Assembly (NCBI GenBank): GCA_043781855.1
Contig: JAYWBB010000056.1
Span: forward strand, 1-64,000
Length of the DNA stretch: 64,000 bases
Origin: Nevskia sp043781855
GTDB taxonomy: Bacteria > Pseudomonadota > Gammaproteobacteria > Nevskiales > Nevskiaceae
Direction of reading: 5' to 3'
This document shows positions 43,147 to 49,564 of this stretch, piece by piece. Each line of letters opens with the position of its first letter. Positions within the stretch are counted from its first letter, which is position 1. A program made the translations under genes and the position numbers. The notes under the pieces were generated by a model. The model searched no databases and was not told the DNA's origin. It saw only the letters and a list, made by a program, of their open reading frames with translations.

Positions 43147-44646
43147 ATGAAATTCAAAACCCTGTTGGTAATGATGGTCGCGGCGCTGTCGGTGGCCTGC
43201 GGCGGTGGCGGCGGGTCGATCGCCGGCGTTGTAGGCGGTACAGCACCGGCGAGCATCACCGGCGTCGTCGGGGGCACGAGCACGGCGCCGACCGTTGCCG
43301 GCGCCGCGCTGACCGTCACCGGAGCGATCACGGTCAACGGCAAGCCGGGCACGGCGGCCGACATCCAGCCGGGCAGCATCGTCCGTGTCGCGGTCAGCAG
43401 CGTCAGCACGACTGCCAGCAGCATTACAACGACGCCGCAGGCCACCGGCAGCGTGTCGCTCGCAACGGGTGGCCGGGTCACGGCATCGTCGGCCGATGTC
43501 CGCATCGAGATCGAAGGCGCGATCACGGCGGTCGATACGGCGGCTGCCTCGCTGACCGTGCTCGGACAGACGGTCTTCGTCGATGCCCTGACCGAGATCG
43601 TCGCGAGCAATCCGGACCGGACCTTCGCGACGCTGACGCTGGCCGATCTGGCGATCAACGACTACATCGAAGCCTCCGGCACGCGCCGACCCGACAACAG
43701 CCTGCTGGCCACGCGCATCGAGCGCGAGCAGCGCCAGCCGGGCGACGCCGACTTCGCCAATGTCGAACTACGGGGCACGGTTGCTGCGCTCGACACGGCG
43801 GCGCAGACCTTCACGATCGGCGCGACTACGGTCAACTACCTCGGCGCGACGGTTACCGGGACGCTCGCCAACGGCGTCCGCGTCGAGGTCGAGGGCGCGA
43901 TCGTCGGCAGTACACTGAACGCCGACCAGGTCCAGGTGCAGCCGGTCACCGAACCCGCGGGCAACCGTATCGACCTCGACGGCCCGATCTCCGCGACCAA
44001 CACCGCGACGCGCCGCTTCGACCTGCTGAACTTTCACGTCGACTACGCCACGGCAACCGTCGTCGGCACGATCGCCGACGGTGCGCGCGCCGACGTGCAG
44101 GGCACGGTCGACACGACGGACACCACGCTGATCCATGCAACGCGCGTCGAGATCGGCCATCGCGACGGCGGCTCCGGGCGCGCCGACGGCGAGGTCAAAG
44201 GCGCAGTCACCGGGATCGACACCACGCTGCTGACGCTGAACGTCAGCATCAATCTCTTCTTCCTCGACGCCGGCACGATCGTCGAAGGGAACGACGCGCC
44301 CGTCGCGTTCAACACCATCACCGTCGGAACGCCGGTCGAGGTGAAGTTCGACTCGACGCGCGTGCAGGGCAGCCGCCAGTACGCGACGAAGATCGAAATC
44401 ACGGACCCGACTGCGGGTGAGCCGTTCGAAGTCAAAGGCACGGTCACGGCATTCGACGGCGTCGCGCGCACGCTGACCGTCAACGGTTACAACGTCACGG
44501 TCGACAGCGCCACGACTTACTTCGATGGCCGTCGCTCGTTCACGGTTGCCGAGTTCTTCGGCACAAGCCGGCTCGATCGCGTGGTCGAAGTGCGCGGCCC
44601 CGCCACCGGCATCAACGTGGTGGCGAGCCGCATCCAGCTCGAATAG
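43147..44646 (+). CDS. Lipoprotein with five tandem DUF5666-like repeats
   Basis: A 499-residue predicted lipoprotein: the signal sequence ends LSVACGGGGG, with an acylated cysteine and a glycine linker. The body holds about five repeats of roughly 70-80 residues with the pattern G-x-[VI]-[TS]-A-x-[DN] (for example GTVAALDTAAQTFTIGATTV and GTVTAFDGVARTLTVNGYNV), matching the DUF5666 beta-rich unit. It lacks cysteines after the lipobox. The function is unknown; repeats of this sort may bind ligands or form cell-surface stalks. AGGAGACG before ATG is a strong ribosome-binding site. It lies beside the CRISPR repeat but shows no link to it. Confidence 0.8.
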   Translation: MKFKTLLVMMVAALSVACGGGGGSIAGVVGGTAPASITGVVGGTSTAPTVAGAALTVTGAITVNGKPGTAADIQPGSIVRVAVSSVSTTASSITTTPQATGSVSLATGGRVTASSADVRIEIEGAITAVDTAAASLTVLGQTVFVDALTEIVASNPDRTFATLTLADLAINDYIEASGTRRPDNSLLATRIEREQRQPGDADFANVELRGTVAALDTAAQTFTIGATTVNYLGATVTGTLANGVRVEVEGAIVGSTLNADQVQVQPVTEPAGNRIDLDGPISATNTATRRFDLLNFHVDYATATVVGTIADGARADVQGTVDTTDTTLIHATRVEIGHRDGGSGRADGEVKGAVTGIDTTLLTLNVSINLFFLDAGTIVEGNDAPVAFNTITVGTPVEVKFDSTRVQGSRQYATKIEITDPTAGEPFEVKGTVTAFDGVARTLTVNGYNVTVDSATTYFDGRRSFTVAEFFGTSRLDRVVEVRGPATGINVVASRIQLE

Positions 44647-44672
44647 GCGTCCGAACCCATGACCTACCTCCG

Positions 44673-44703
44673 GTTTCTGATTCCACCTTATCAAGGTGTC
44701 CTC
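44673..44703 (-). repeat. Possible degenerate terminal CRISPR repeat
   Basis: It begins GTTTC, contains TTCCAC and the small hairpin CACCTT-ATC-AAGGTG, and ends GTCCTC, faintly echoing the true repeat at 44731. The start-to-start distance (58 bp) is shorter than expected for a 37-bp repeat plus a type I-C spacer, so it may only be a hairpin after the DUF5666 gene. Confidence 0.25.
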
Positions 44704-44730
44704 AAAACCGGCAGGAGCCCATTCAACTGT

Positions 44731-44767
44731 GTTTCAATCCACGCCCGCTCTACATTGAGCGGGCGAC
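44731..44767 (-). CRISPR. Single type I-C CRISPR repeat (no array)
   Basis: A 37-bp unit whose minus-strand form starts GTCGCCCGCTC and ends GTGGATTGAAAC, the hallmark type I-C ending. GCCCGCTC pairs with GAGCGGGC (8 bp) around a 6-base loop, giving the crRNA hairpin cut by Cas5d. No second copy is visible in the window. The orientation places the leader between it and cas2, as expected for the first, leader-proximal repeat. Either the array collapsed to one repeat or it was never expanded. Confidence 0.85.
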
Positions 44768-44951
44768 CTCCATCCCGTCATGTCTTTGAATACACAACTT
44801 TTAATCGTGACTTGCCGCGAACCCTGAATGGAGAAAGCATTGTGCGTCATCGGGACTGTTTCGACCAGTGTGGAAACGTAGGTGTCGCCGGGATATGTTT
44901 GGGCCGCGAACTGTGCGGGAGAATCGGCGCCGCTTGAGGTTCGCGCTGGTG
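44768..44951 (-). promoter_or_regulatory. Putative CRISPR leader
   Basis: The 184 bp between cas2 and the repeat hold no ORF and are more AT-rich next to the repeat (TTAAAAGTTGTGTATTCAAAG on the minus strand, shown shortened: TTAAAAGTTGTG). The position matches a type I-C leader containing the array promoter and the integration signal. Confidence 0.55.
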
Positions 44952-45242
44952 TCAAACGACGAGGGGGCCGTCGAAATCGGTCGCGCGAAACCGGCCGTGT
45001 TCCTTCACGTGCAGTTCGACGGGTTCGGTCAGCCGATAGAAGCGCAGGCAGTCTTCGTCGAGACTGATGATGTCGAGGAGCTTACGCTCCAGTTCCTCGT
45101 ACTGCATCAGGTCGACCTGGCATTCAAATATGGATTTCTGCACGCGCTGGCCGACGGCCTCGCAGGCGCGGGCGACGCGGCGCAGGCGGCGGCGCCCCTC
45201 CTTGGTTTCGGTTGCGACGTCGTAACAGACGATGACCAGCAT
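44952..45242 (-). CDS. cas2: CRISPR-associated protein Cas2
   Basis: Cas2 (96 residues) forms the dimer at the centre of the Cas1-Cas2 integrase. It starts MLVIVCYDVATETKEGRRRL with the catalytic-type aspartate D8, and has RVQKSIFECQVD typical of the subtype I-C form. It is the last gene of the adaptation unit, 11 bp behind cas1 and next to the leader and repeat. Confidence 0.96.
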   Translation of the reverse strand: MLVIVCYDVATETKEGRRRLRRVARACEAVGQRVQKSIFECQVDLMQYEELERKLLDIISLDEDCLRFYRLTEPVELHVKEHGRFRATDFDGPLVV

Positions 45243-45253
45243 GGGCTGGTCGA

Positions 45254-46297
45254 TCAGCGCGCGATGAACGGCAGATAGGCTTCGGTGTCGCCCCGAAGTG
45301 TGCGTGCCAGCAGCCGCGCCTGAAGCTGCGGCAGCAGGCCGATCGGTACTTCGGTTTCAAGCAGTGGATGGACCAGCGTCTCCTGCTTTTTCTCCTGCCA
45401 GGCGATGCTGATCGCGCGGCGTGCGTCATCGGTCATCAGGACCGCGCCACCTTCGGCGAGGCGAAAATCATCGGCCTTGAGCTGGCCGCGATTGATCAGC
45501 GTGAGTGCCAGGCGATCGGCCAGCACCGCACGGAATTCTTCGACGAGATCGAGTGCCAGCGCCGGTCTTCCTGGCCGCAGCACATGCAGGAATCCGAATT
45601 GCGGATCGAGGCCGACGGTTTCCAGTGCGCTGCGGCAGTCGTGCGTCAGCAGGGTGTAGAGGAAAGACAGCAGCGCGTTGAGCCGATCACGCGGCGGGCG
45701 GCGGCTGCGGCCGTCGAGCGCGAACGCCTCGCGTTGATCGGCACGCAGCAAGAGGTTGATCGCCGCGAAATAGCCGCGCGCCGCTTCCCCTTCCACGCCG
45801 CGCAGCACGTCGAGGTCTTCCGCAACGGCGACCGCGCGCAGGCTGGCATCGAACTTGATCACAGCGGCATCGAGTGTTTCGCGATCGGCCTCGGTCTTCG
45901 CTTCACGGGCGCCGCGCTGAAGTACCGCGCGGCTGTTGCGCAGCTTGCCGGCAACACAGGGCTTGGCGATCGCCAGCGCGCGGGCGGGATCGGCCGCCGC
46001 CTCGAACTGCGCCTTGCGCAAGAGCACATTGCCGCTCACCGGCCCTTCGATGCGTGCGCGAAAGCGGCCGTTGCGGTCGAGCAGCGTCATGCTGATGCCG
46101 TCGGCAGCGCAGCGTCCAATCAGCGCCGGTGAGATCAGCACGTCGCCAAAGCAGACGATGCCGCCGAGATGATGCAGCGGCACGCGCAGGCGCGTCTCGC
46201 GTTCGATCTCGATGCGCACGGTGTCGTTGTCGAGATGCAGGTAGCTGCCCGTGGTCGTCACGTACAGTGTGTTGAGCAGCGTGTACGAAGTGGTCAT
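45254..46297 (-). CDS. cas1: CRISPR-associated endonuclease/integrase Cas1 (type I-C)
   Basis: Cas1 (347 residues) integrates prespacers at the leader end. The N-terminal beta domain begins LLNTLYVTTTGSYLHLDND. The metal-binding residues are intact: E169/E171 in LRGVEGEAARGYF, H238 in FGFLHVLRPGRPALALDL, and D250 with E253/E254. It overlaps cas4 by 4 bp (ATGA). It is GC-rich like the surrounding chromosome, unlike the interference genes. Confidence 0.97.
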   Translation of the reverse strand: MTTSYTLLNTLYVTTTGSYLHLDNDTVRIEIERETRLRVPLHHLGGIVCFGDVLISPALIGRCAADGISMTLLDRNGRFRARIEGPVSGNVLLRKAQFEAAADPARALAIAKPCVAGKLRNSRAVLQRGAREAKTEADRETLDAAVIKFDASLRAVAVAEDLDVLRGVEGEAARGYFAAINLLLRADQREAFALDGRSRRPPRDRLNALLSFLYTLLTHDCRSALETVGLDPQFGFLHVLRPGRPALALDLVEEFRAVLADRLALTLINRGQLKADDFRLAEGGAVLMTDDARRAISIAWQEKKQETLVHPLLETEVPIGLLPQLQARLLARTLRGDTEAYLPFIAR

Positions 46298-46914
46298 ACC
46301 GTGTGGTAGAGATCGGCCAGCAAGCTGCGATAACGGCTTTGCGCGCTCAACGCGGCCGGCTGGCAGAGCTCGATCAGGGAGCAGTGCTTGCAGCGGGCAT
46401 CGTTGACCGGCGCCGGCAGGCGCGCCGCCGTCAGCATCTCGCGCACGGCGGCGGTCGCCGTCTCAACTTCTGCACGCAGCGCCGGAGTGATCATTACTTC
46501 GCGCCGTCGCCGCGAACTGAAATGGAAGATTGCGCCCAGCGGCACCGGCTTTCCCGTCATCTCCTCCAGGCACAGCGCCTGCGCTGCGAGTTGCAGATCA
46601 TCATGGGCGCGCTGGCGCTTCGGCCCATGCTTGTATTCCACTGGATAGGCGGAGCCGTCCCGTGCGAACTCCACCAGATCGGCCTTGCCGACCAGCCCGA
46701 GCCGATCGCACCACAGGGGCAGGGCGCGCTCGATGCGCAGCGTGCCTTCAAGCGCTGCGCCGGGTTCGTCAACCAGCGCATGCACGGCGTTGCCGCGCGC
46801 GGTGTAAGCGTTGTTCGCAAACACTTGCTCGACATGGATCAACGCACACTGGCGCGGGCAGTAGCTCCAGTGCTGGAGCGCAGAGATCGCGATGGGTTCG
46901 AGCGCGTCGCTCAT
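46294..46914 (-). CDS. cas4: CRISPR-associated exonuclease Cas4
   Basis: Cas4 (206 residues) trims prespacers and selects PAMs. C19 and C23 (YCPRQC) plus the C-terminal CKHCSLIELC supply the four iron-sulfur cysteines. The RecB-type nuclease core is GKADLVEFARDGSAYPVEYK with a QLAAQALCLEEM segment. It starts 4 bases after the hicA stop, an unusual neighbour for cas4. Confidence 0.95.
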   Translation of the reverse strand: MSDALEPIAISALQHWSYCPRQCALIHVEQVFANNAYTARGNAVHALVDEPGAALEGTLRIERALPLWCDRLGLVGKADLVEFARDGSAYPVEYKHGPKRQRAHDDLQLAAQALCLEEMTGKPVPLGAIFHFSSRRRREVMITPALRAEVETATAAVREMLTAARLPAPVNDARCKHCSLIELCQPAALSAQSRYRSLLADLYHTV

Positions 46915-46918
46915 CGGC

Positions 46919-47164
46919 TCAGCTGTCGAAAATGCAAGTCAGCAGTTGCTCTCGCGTCCAGCCCTGATGCTGCGCAGCCTCCGAGAGGATCGCAGCCAGC
47001 GTGCCGATTTTCAGCGGTACGTGAGCGGGAATCGTCAGATGGTGTTCCGTGGCACCCGCCAGCGTCAGCCGGATGTGGCTGCCGGTCTGGCGTGTGATCC
47101 GATAGCCGAGCTTGCCAAGCGCCTTGGCCCGCTCCGCGCCGCCAAGATCACGCGGCAGCTTCAC
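46919..47164 (-). CDS. hicA: HicA-family mRNA interferase toxin
   Basis: A HicA/YcfA-like toxin (81 residues) with the dsRBD-like fold. GYRITRQTGSHIRLTL and IPAHVPLKIGTLAAIL contain the catalytic histidine context (GSHIR). It overlaps hicB by 4 bp and lies 4 bp before cas4, inside the cas locus where cas7 would normally be followed by cas4. The full family length and intact GSH motif suggest it is functional. Confidence 0.88.
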   Translation of the reverse strand: MKLPRDLGGAERAKALGKLGYRITRQTGSHIRLTLAGATEHHLTIPAHVPLKIGTLAAILSEAAQHQGWTREQLLTCIFDS

Positions 47165-47370
47165 GCGGCAATCACCTCATCGCGAACGAAATGCAGGCGG
47201 ATCAGCTTCGGCGCAATGTCGGGCTCGAAGTGGCAGGCAACCGCATCGCGCACGTGTGCGTGCAGCTCGGGCAGCGTCTCTGCCTCCACGAAGATCGCTT
47301 GCCCGGCGGCGCGCGCCGTAAACCCGCCTTCCGGCGCTTCTTCGACGACAAAGACTATTTCGGTATTCAT
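47161..47370 (-). CDS. hicB: HicB-like antitoxin
   Basis: A 69-residue partner of hicA: IVFVVEEAPEGGFTARAAGQ and the end KLIRLHFVRDEV belong to a small HicB-like group. It lacks the separate DNA-binding domain of long HicB proteins. It is the first gene of a tightly packed run hicB-hicA-cas4-cas1-cas2, so its promoter may serve the adaptation genes. Proteins like this are often misannotated as 2-oxoisovalerate dehydrogenase. Confidence 0.8.
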   Translation of the reverse strand: MNTEIVFVVEEAPEGGFTARAAGQAIFVEAETLPELHAHVRDAVACHFEPDIAPKLIRLHFVRDEVIAA

Positions 47371-47400
47371 GCGATGTACTCGATCTGCGAGCGCGCGCCT

Positions 47401-47529
47401 TCAGGATTTAGGTATCAGCGTTACGCCCGATGCTACCGGCAATTTGGCGCCGAGGGTGATCTCTCGTTCATCGAAGCGCTGGTGATAATCCGGGTTGCCA
47501 TGCCTGATTAACGGCCAATCGCCGGGATA
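47401..47529 (-). pseudogene. Possible 3' remnant of an unidentified gene
   Basis: A 42-codon open stretch without a start, reading YPGDWPLIRHGNPDYHQRFD then EREITLGAKLPVASGVTLIP and a TGA stop, looks like the end of a real protein, though I do not recognise it. It fills part of the gap between hicB and vapB and could be left over from the recombination that placed the toxin-antitoxin genes here. Confidence 0.3.
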
Positions 47530-47560
47530 TCATCGCTATCAACATGCTTGGAGTACTCAA

Positions 47561-48040
47561 ATGGCTGACCTCATGTTGCGTAACCTGGACGATGCTCTCA
47601 AGGAGCGGTTGCGCATGCGCGCCGCGAAGAACAGCCGCTCAATGTCCGAGGAACTGCGCGAAATCGTTCGTGAGGCCCTTACCGGGCAGGATCGTCGCGT
47701 CGAATTCAAAAAACTTGCGGCTGAAGTTCGGGCGCTCAGCGCCGGCAAACCGCAAACCCCTTCCGAGATTCTGATCCGCGAGAGTCGTGACAAGCGATGC
47801 GGGCCAGGATGGTGGTTGACGCAAGCGTCGCCGCCAAATGGCTGGTCTCCGAGCCCGACTCCGAAGCGGCTCACGCTCTGCTCGACAATGAACTGCTGGC
47901 GCCGGATATCCTGTTCGGCGAATGTGCCAACGTTCTTTGGAAGAAAGTGCTCAGGAGCGAACTCGACGCTGCCACTGCGCAAACTGCCGCGAGGGCGCTG
48001 CTCGCGGCCAGCGTCGATACCTATCCGAGCATTCCTTTGA
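47561..48040 (+). CDS. FitA/VapB-like antitoxin with lost stop codon
   Basis: The first about 79 residues (MADLMLRNLDDALKERLRMR and NSRSMSEELREIVREAL) are a ribbon-helix-helix antitoxin of the FitA/VapB type that normally ends near ILIRESRDKR with a stop overlapping the toxin ATG. Here CGATGCGG has no stop: the frame continues to 48040 across the toxin gene, adding about 80 unrelated residues. A single base (ATGA to ATGC) would explain it. It is on the opposite strand to the cas genes. Confidence 0.72.
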   Translation: MADLMLRNLDDALKERLRMRAAKNSRSMSEELREIVREALTGQDRRVEFKKLAAEVRALSAGKPQTPSEILIRESRDKRCGPGWWLTQASPPNGWSPSPTPKRLTLCSTMNCWRRISCSANVPTFFGRKCSGANSTLPLRKLPRGRCSRPASIPIRAFL

Positions 48041-48243
48041 TACCGAAAGCATTGCAGCTCGCGATCCAGGTCAAGCATCCGGTTTACGGCTGCCTCTACC
48101 TCGCACTCGCGGTGGCGGAGAATGCTCCAGTCATCACGGCGGATCGGCGACTGTACACGCGTTGCCAGCAAACCGATGCGCAGCCGCTGGGCTTGCGCGT
48201 TCATCTGCTCGGGCAGGCATCGCAGGAGCCTGCGGTTCACTAA
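47797..48243 (+). CDS. VapC-like PIN-domain toxin with a catalytic aspartate replaced
   Basis: A PIN-domain ribonuclease homologue (148 residues). D8 (MVVDASVAAKW), E42 (LFGECANVLWKK) and D116 (VITADRR) of the acidic site are present. At the position where relatives read HPVYDCLYLALA, this protein reads HPVYGCLYLALA, with G98 instead of the conserved aspartate. With that residue gone the nuclease is probably inactive (family knowledge, not tested). It converges on cas7 and the two stop codons overlap by 4 bp. Confidence 0.85.
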   Translation: MRARMVVDASVAAKWLVSEPDSEAAHALLDNELLAPDILFGECANVLWKKVLRSELDAATAQTAARALLAASVDTYPSIPLIPKALQLAIQVKHPVYGCLYLALAVAENAPVITADRRLYTRCQQTDAQPLGLRVHLLGQASQEPAVH

Positions 48244-49139
48244 AACCCTTCAATGATTTCTGGGACGAGCTCGTCGAGTTCACTTATTTTAATTGATCCA
48301 TTTACGTTAACGGTAAGGGACCGGTGTACCTTCGCCGACGAGTGCTGCCCTGCCTTGCAATTGTGTTTCCACCAAATCACCTTGAGCACTTCCATACTGC
48401 CATCAGGCCGCGCTGAGGACGCGTCGTTCTCGAAGAGTTTTGGAAGCAATGCCTTGATAATTTCGGCATCGTCGTCGCAAAAACCAGTGCGTTCGGCTAG
48501 TTGCGGATTGATGCTGCCGAAGCAGACATAGATGCCATGATCTACACGGTGTTTCATGCCCATCTGATCCGACTGCCGCTTTTCACCGTCTCCCTCCAGG
48601 CTTGTGCTCTTGACGATCTGTACGCTCTCAACGTCGATGCGTTCCACGCTGAAAGCCGACTGTATCGTGACTGGTCCTCGTACCGGGATTGATACGCCGT
48701 CGCCGTCACGCGCGCTGCTTGTTTCACCAGTCTCGCCTTTACCTTTCTTTTGCTTCTTGCCTTTGAACGGGAATACCTGACCCAACGCACGGACATCAAA
48801 CCATGTCTGACAGGCTTTTTTTACCGCTGCATCACGGTTTCCCATGAGCTCTGGCGTTAAGACAGCTTCGGCGCGAGCGCGGAGATTTATTGCACCATCA
48901 ATGCGACGTTCGTCCGCCTGAACGAAGATCGCAAAGCCTTCCCGCTGGCCTTCGGCGAGTGACAAATATCTGTCGATAAGCCGATCTCGAACCTTGCGTT
49001 TGATGCAAACGTCGCTGACCTCACCGTAGCCAGAGTAGTCAGTTCTTGGCCTGTTGCCGTTCAGTGGATCACCGTTCGGATTGGCCTTGGCCACCTTAAA
49101 AATGAGGGCGAAGTCGATCTTGTGGTTCAGTGTTTTCAT
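48240..49139 (-). CDS. cas7c: CRISPR-associated protein Cas7 (Csd2, type I-C)
   Basis: Cas7 (299 residues) coats the crRNA spacer as the backbone of the type I-C Cascade. IDFALIFKVAKANPNGDPL is the subtype signature, with AIFVQADERRIDGAINLRAR and RGPVTIQSAFSVERI following. ATGA overlap with cas8c. Low-GC stretches (for example near 48285-48310) set it apart from the cas4-cas1-cas2 side. Confidence 0.96.
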   Translation of the reverse strand: MKTLNHKIDFALIFKVAKANPNGDPLNGNRPRTDYSGYGEVSDVCIKRKVRDRLIDRYLSLAEGQREGFAIFVQADERRIDGAINLRARAEAVLTPELMGNRDAAVKKACQTWFDVRALGQVFPFKGKKQKKGKGETGETSSARDGDGVSIPVRGPVTIQSAFSVERIDVESVQIVKSTSLEGDGEKRQSDQMGMKHRVDHGIYVCFGSINPQLAERTGFCDDDAEIIKALLPKLFENDASSARPDGSMEVLKVIWWKHNCKAGQHSSAKVHRSLTVNVNGSIKISELDELVPEIIEGF

Positions 49140-49564
49140 GAGTTAATCCTTTCGCTGTTGTCATTAGTCGCGTCAATTTCCGGCTCGTCAGTCGTCTCGT
49201 CAGGCTTTTTCCATAGCTCTTGCCGTTGACAATGGAAACCAAGCAGGAATTCGCCCGTAAGTGGTGCCTCATTTATGAATTCGTCTGTCAGGAATTTGTC
49301 GTTTACGTTGTCCAGGAGTTGCTCCATTTGTATCAAAAACGTTTTTCGCTTAGCCCGCAGGCGCGCCTTGTACGGGGTTAGTGCCAACTCAATGATTCTC
49401 CAAGTCGAGAAAGGCCGATCTGCGAAGCGTTGCATCAGGCGTGCTGATGTCGTGTCACGCTCTTCTCCTGCAACATACAGCGCCCGGCCTTCAATATGGT
49501 CAGCGAGTGCCAGCAATCTCCCGTACAAGTAGTCGCGAGTTGTGCGGTTCGGTTCTAATGACAT
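49136..49564 (-). CDS. cas11c: Putative Cas11c small subunit from an internal start in cas8c
   Basis: Type I-C systems make their small subunit by translating the 3' part of cas8c from an internal start. Here an ATG at 49564, in frame (codon 494), is preceded by GGAG at 49571-49574 with a 6-base spacing, and gives a 142-residue helical product starting MSLEPNRTTRDYLYGRLL. An in-frame ATG 15 bases further upstream is less well placed. Internal translation is inferred from the family, not shown. Confidence 0.65.
   Translation of the reverse strand: MSLEPNRTTRDYLYGRLLALADHIEGRALYVAGEERDTTSARLMQRFADRPFSTWRIIELALTPYKARLRAKRKTFLIQMEQLLDNVNDKFLTDEFINEAPLTGEFLLGFHCQRQELWKKPDETTDEPEIDATNDNSERINS

Noticed and set aside
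44673..44703. Second CRISPR repeat making a one-spacer array
   Set aside because: Only GTTTC and a weak hairpin match; the distance to the true repeat is too short for a normal I-C unit. Kept only as a low-confidence feature.
47191..47511. Plus-strand frame opposite hicB
   Set aside because: It is antisense to the recognised HicB protein and shows no domain of its own.
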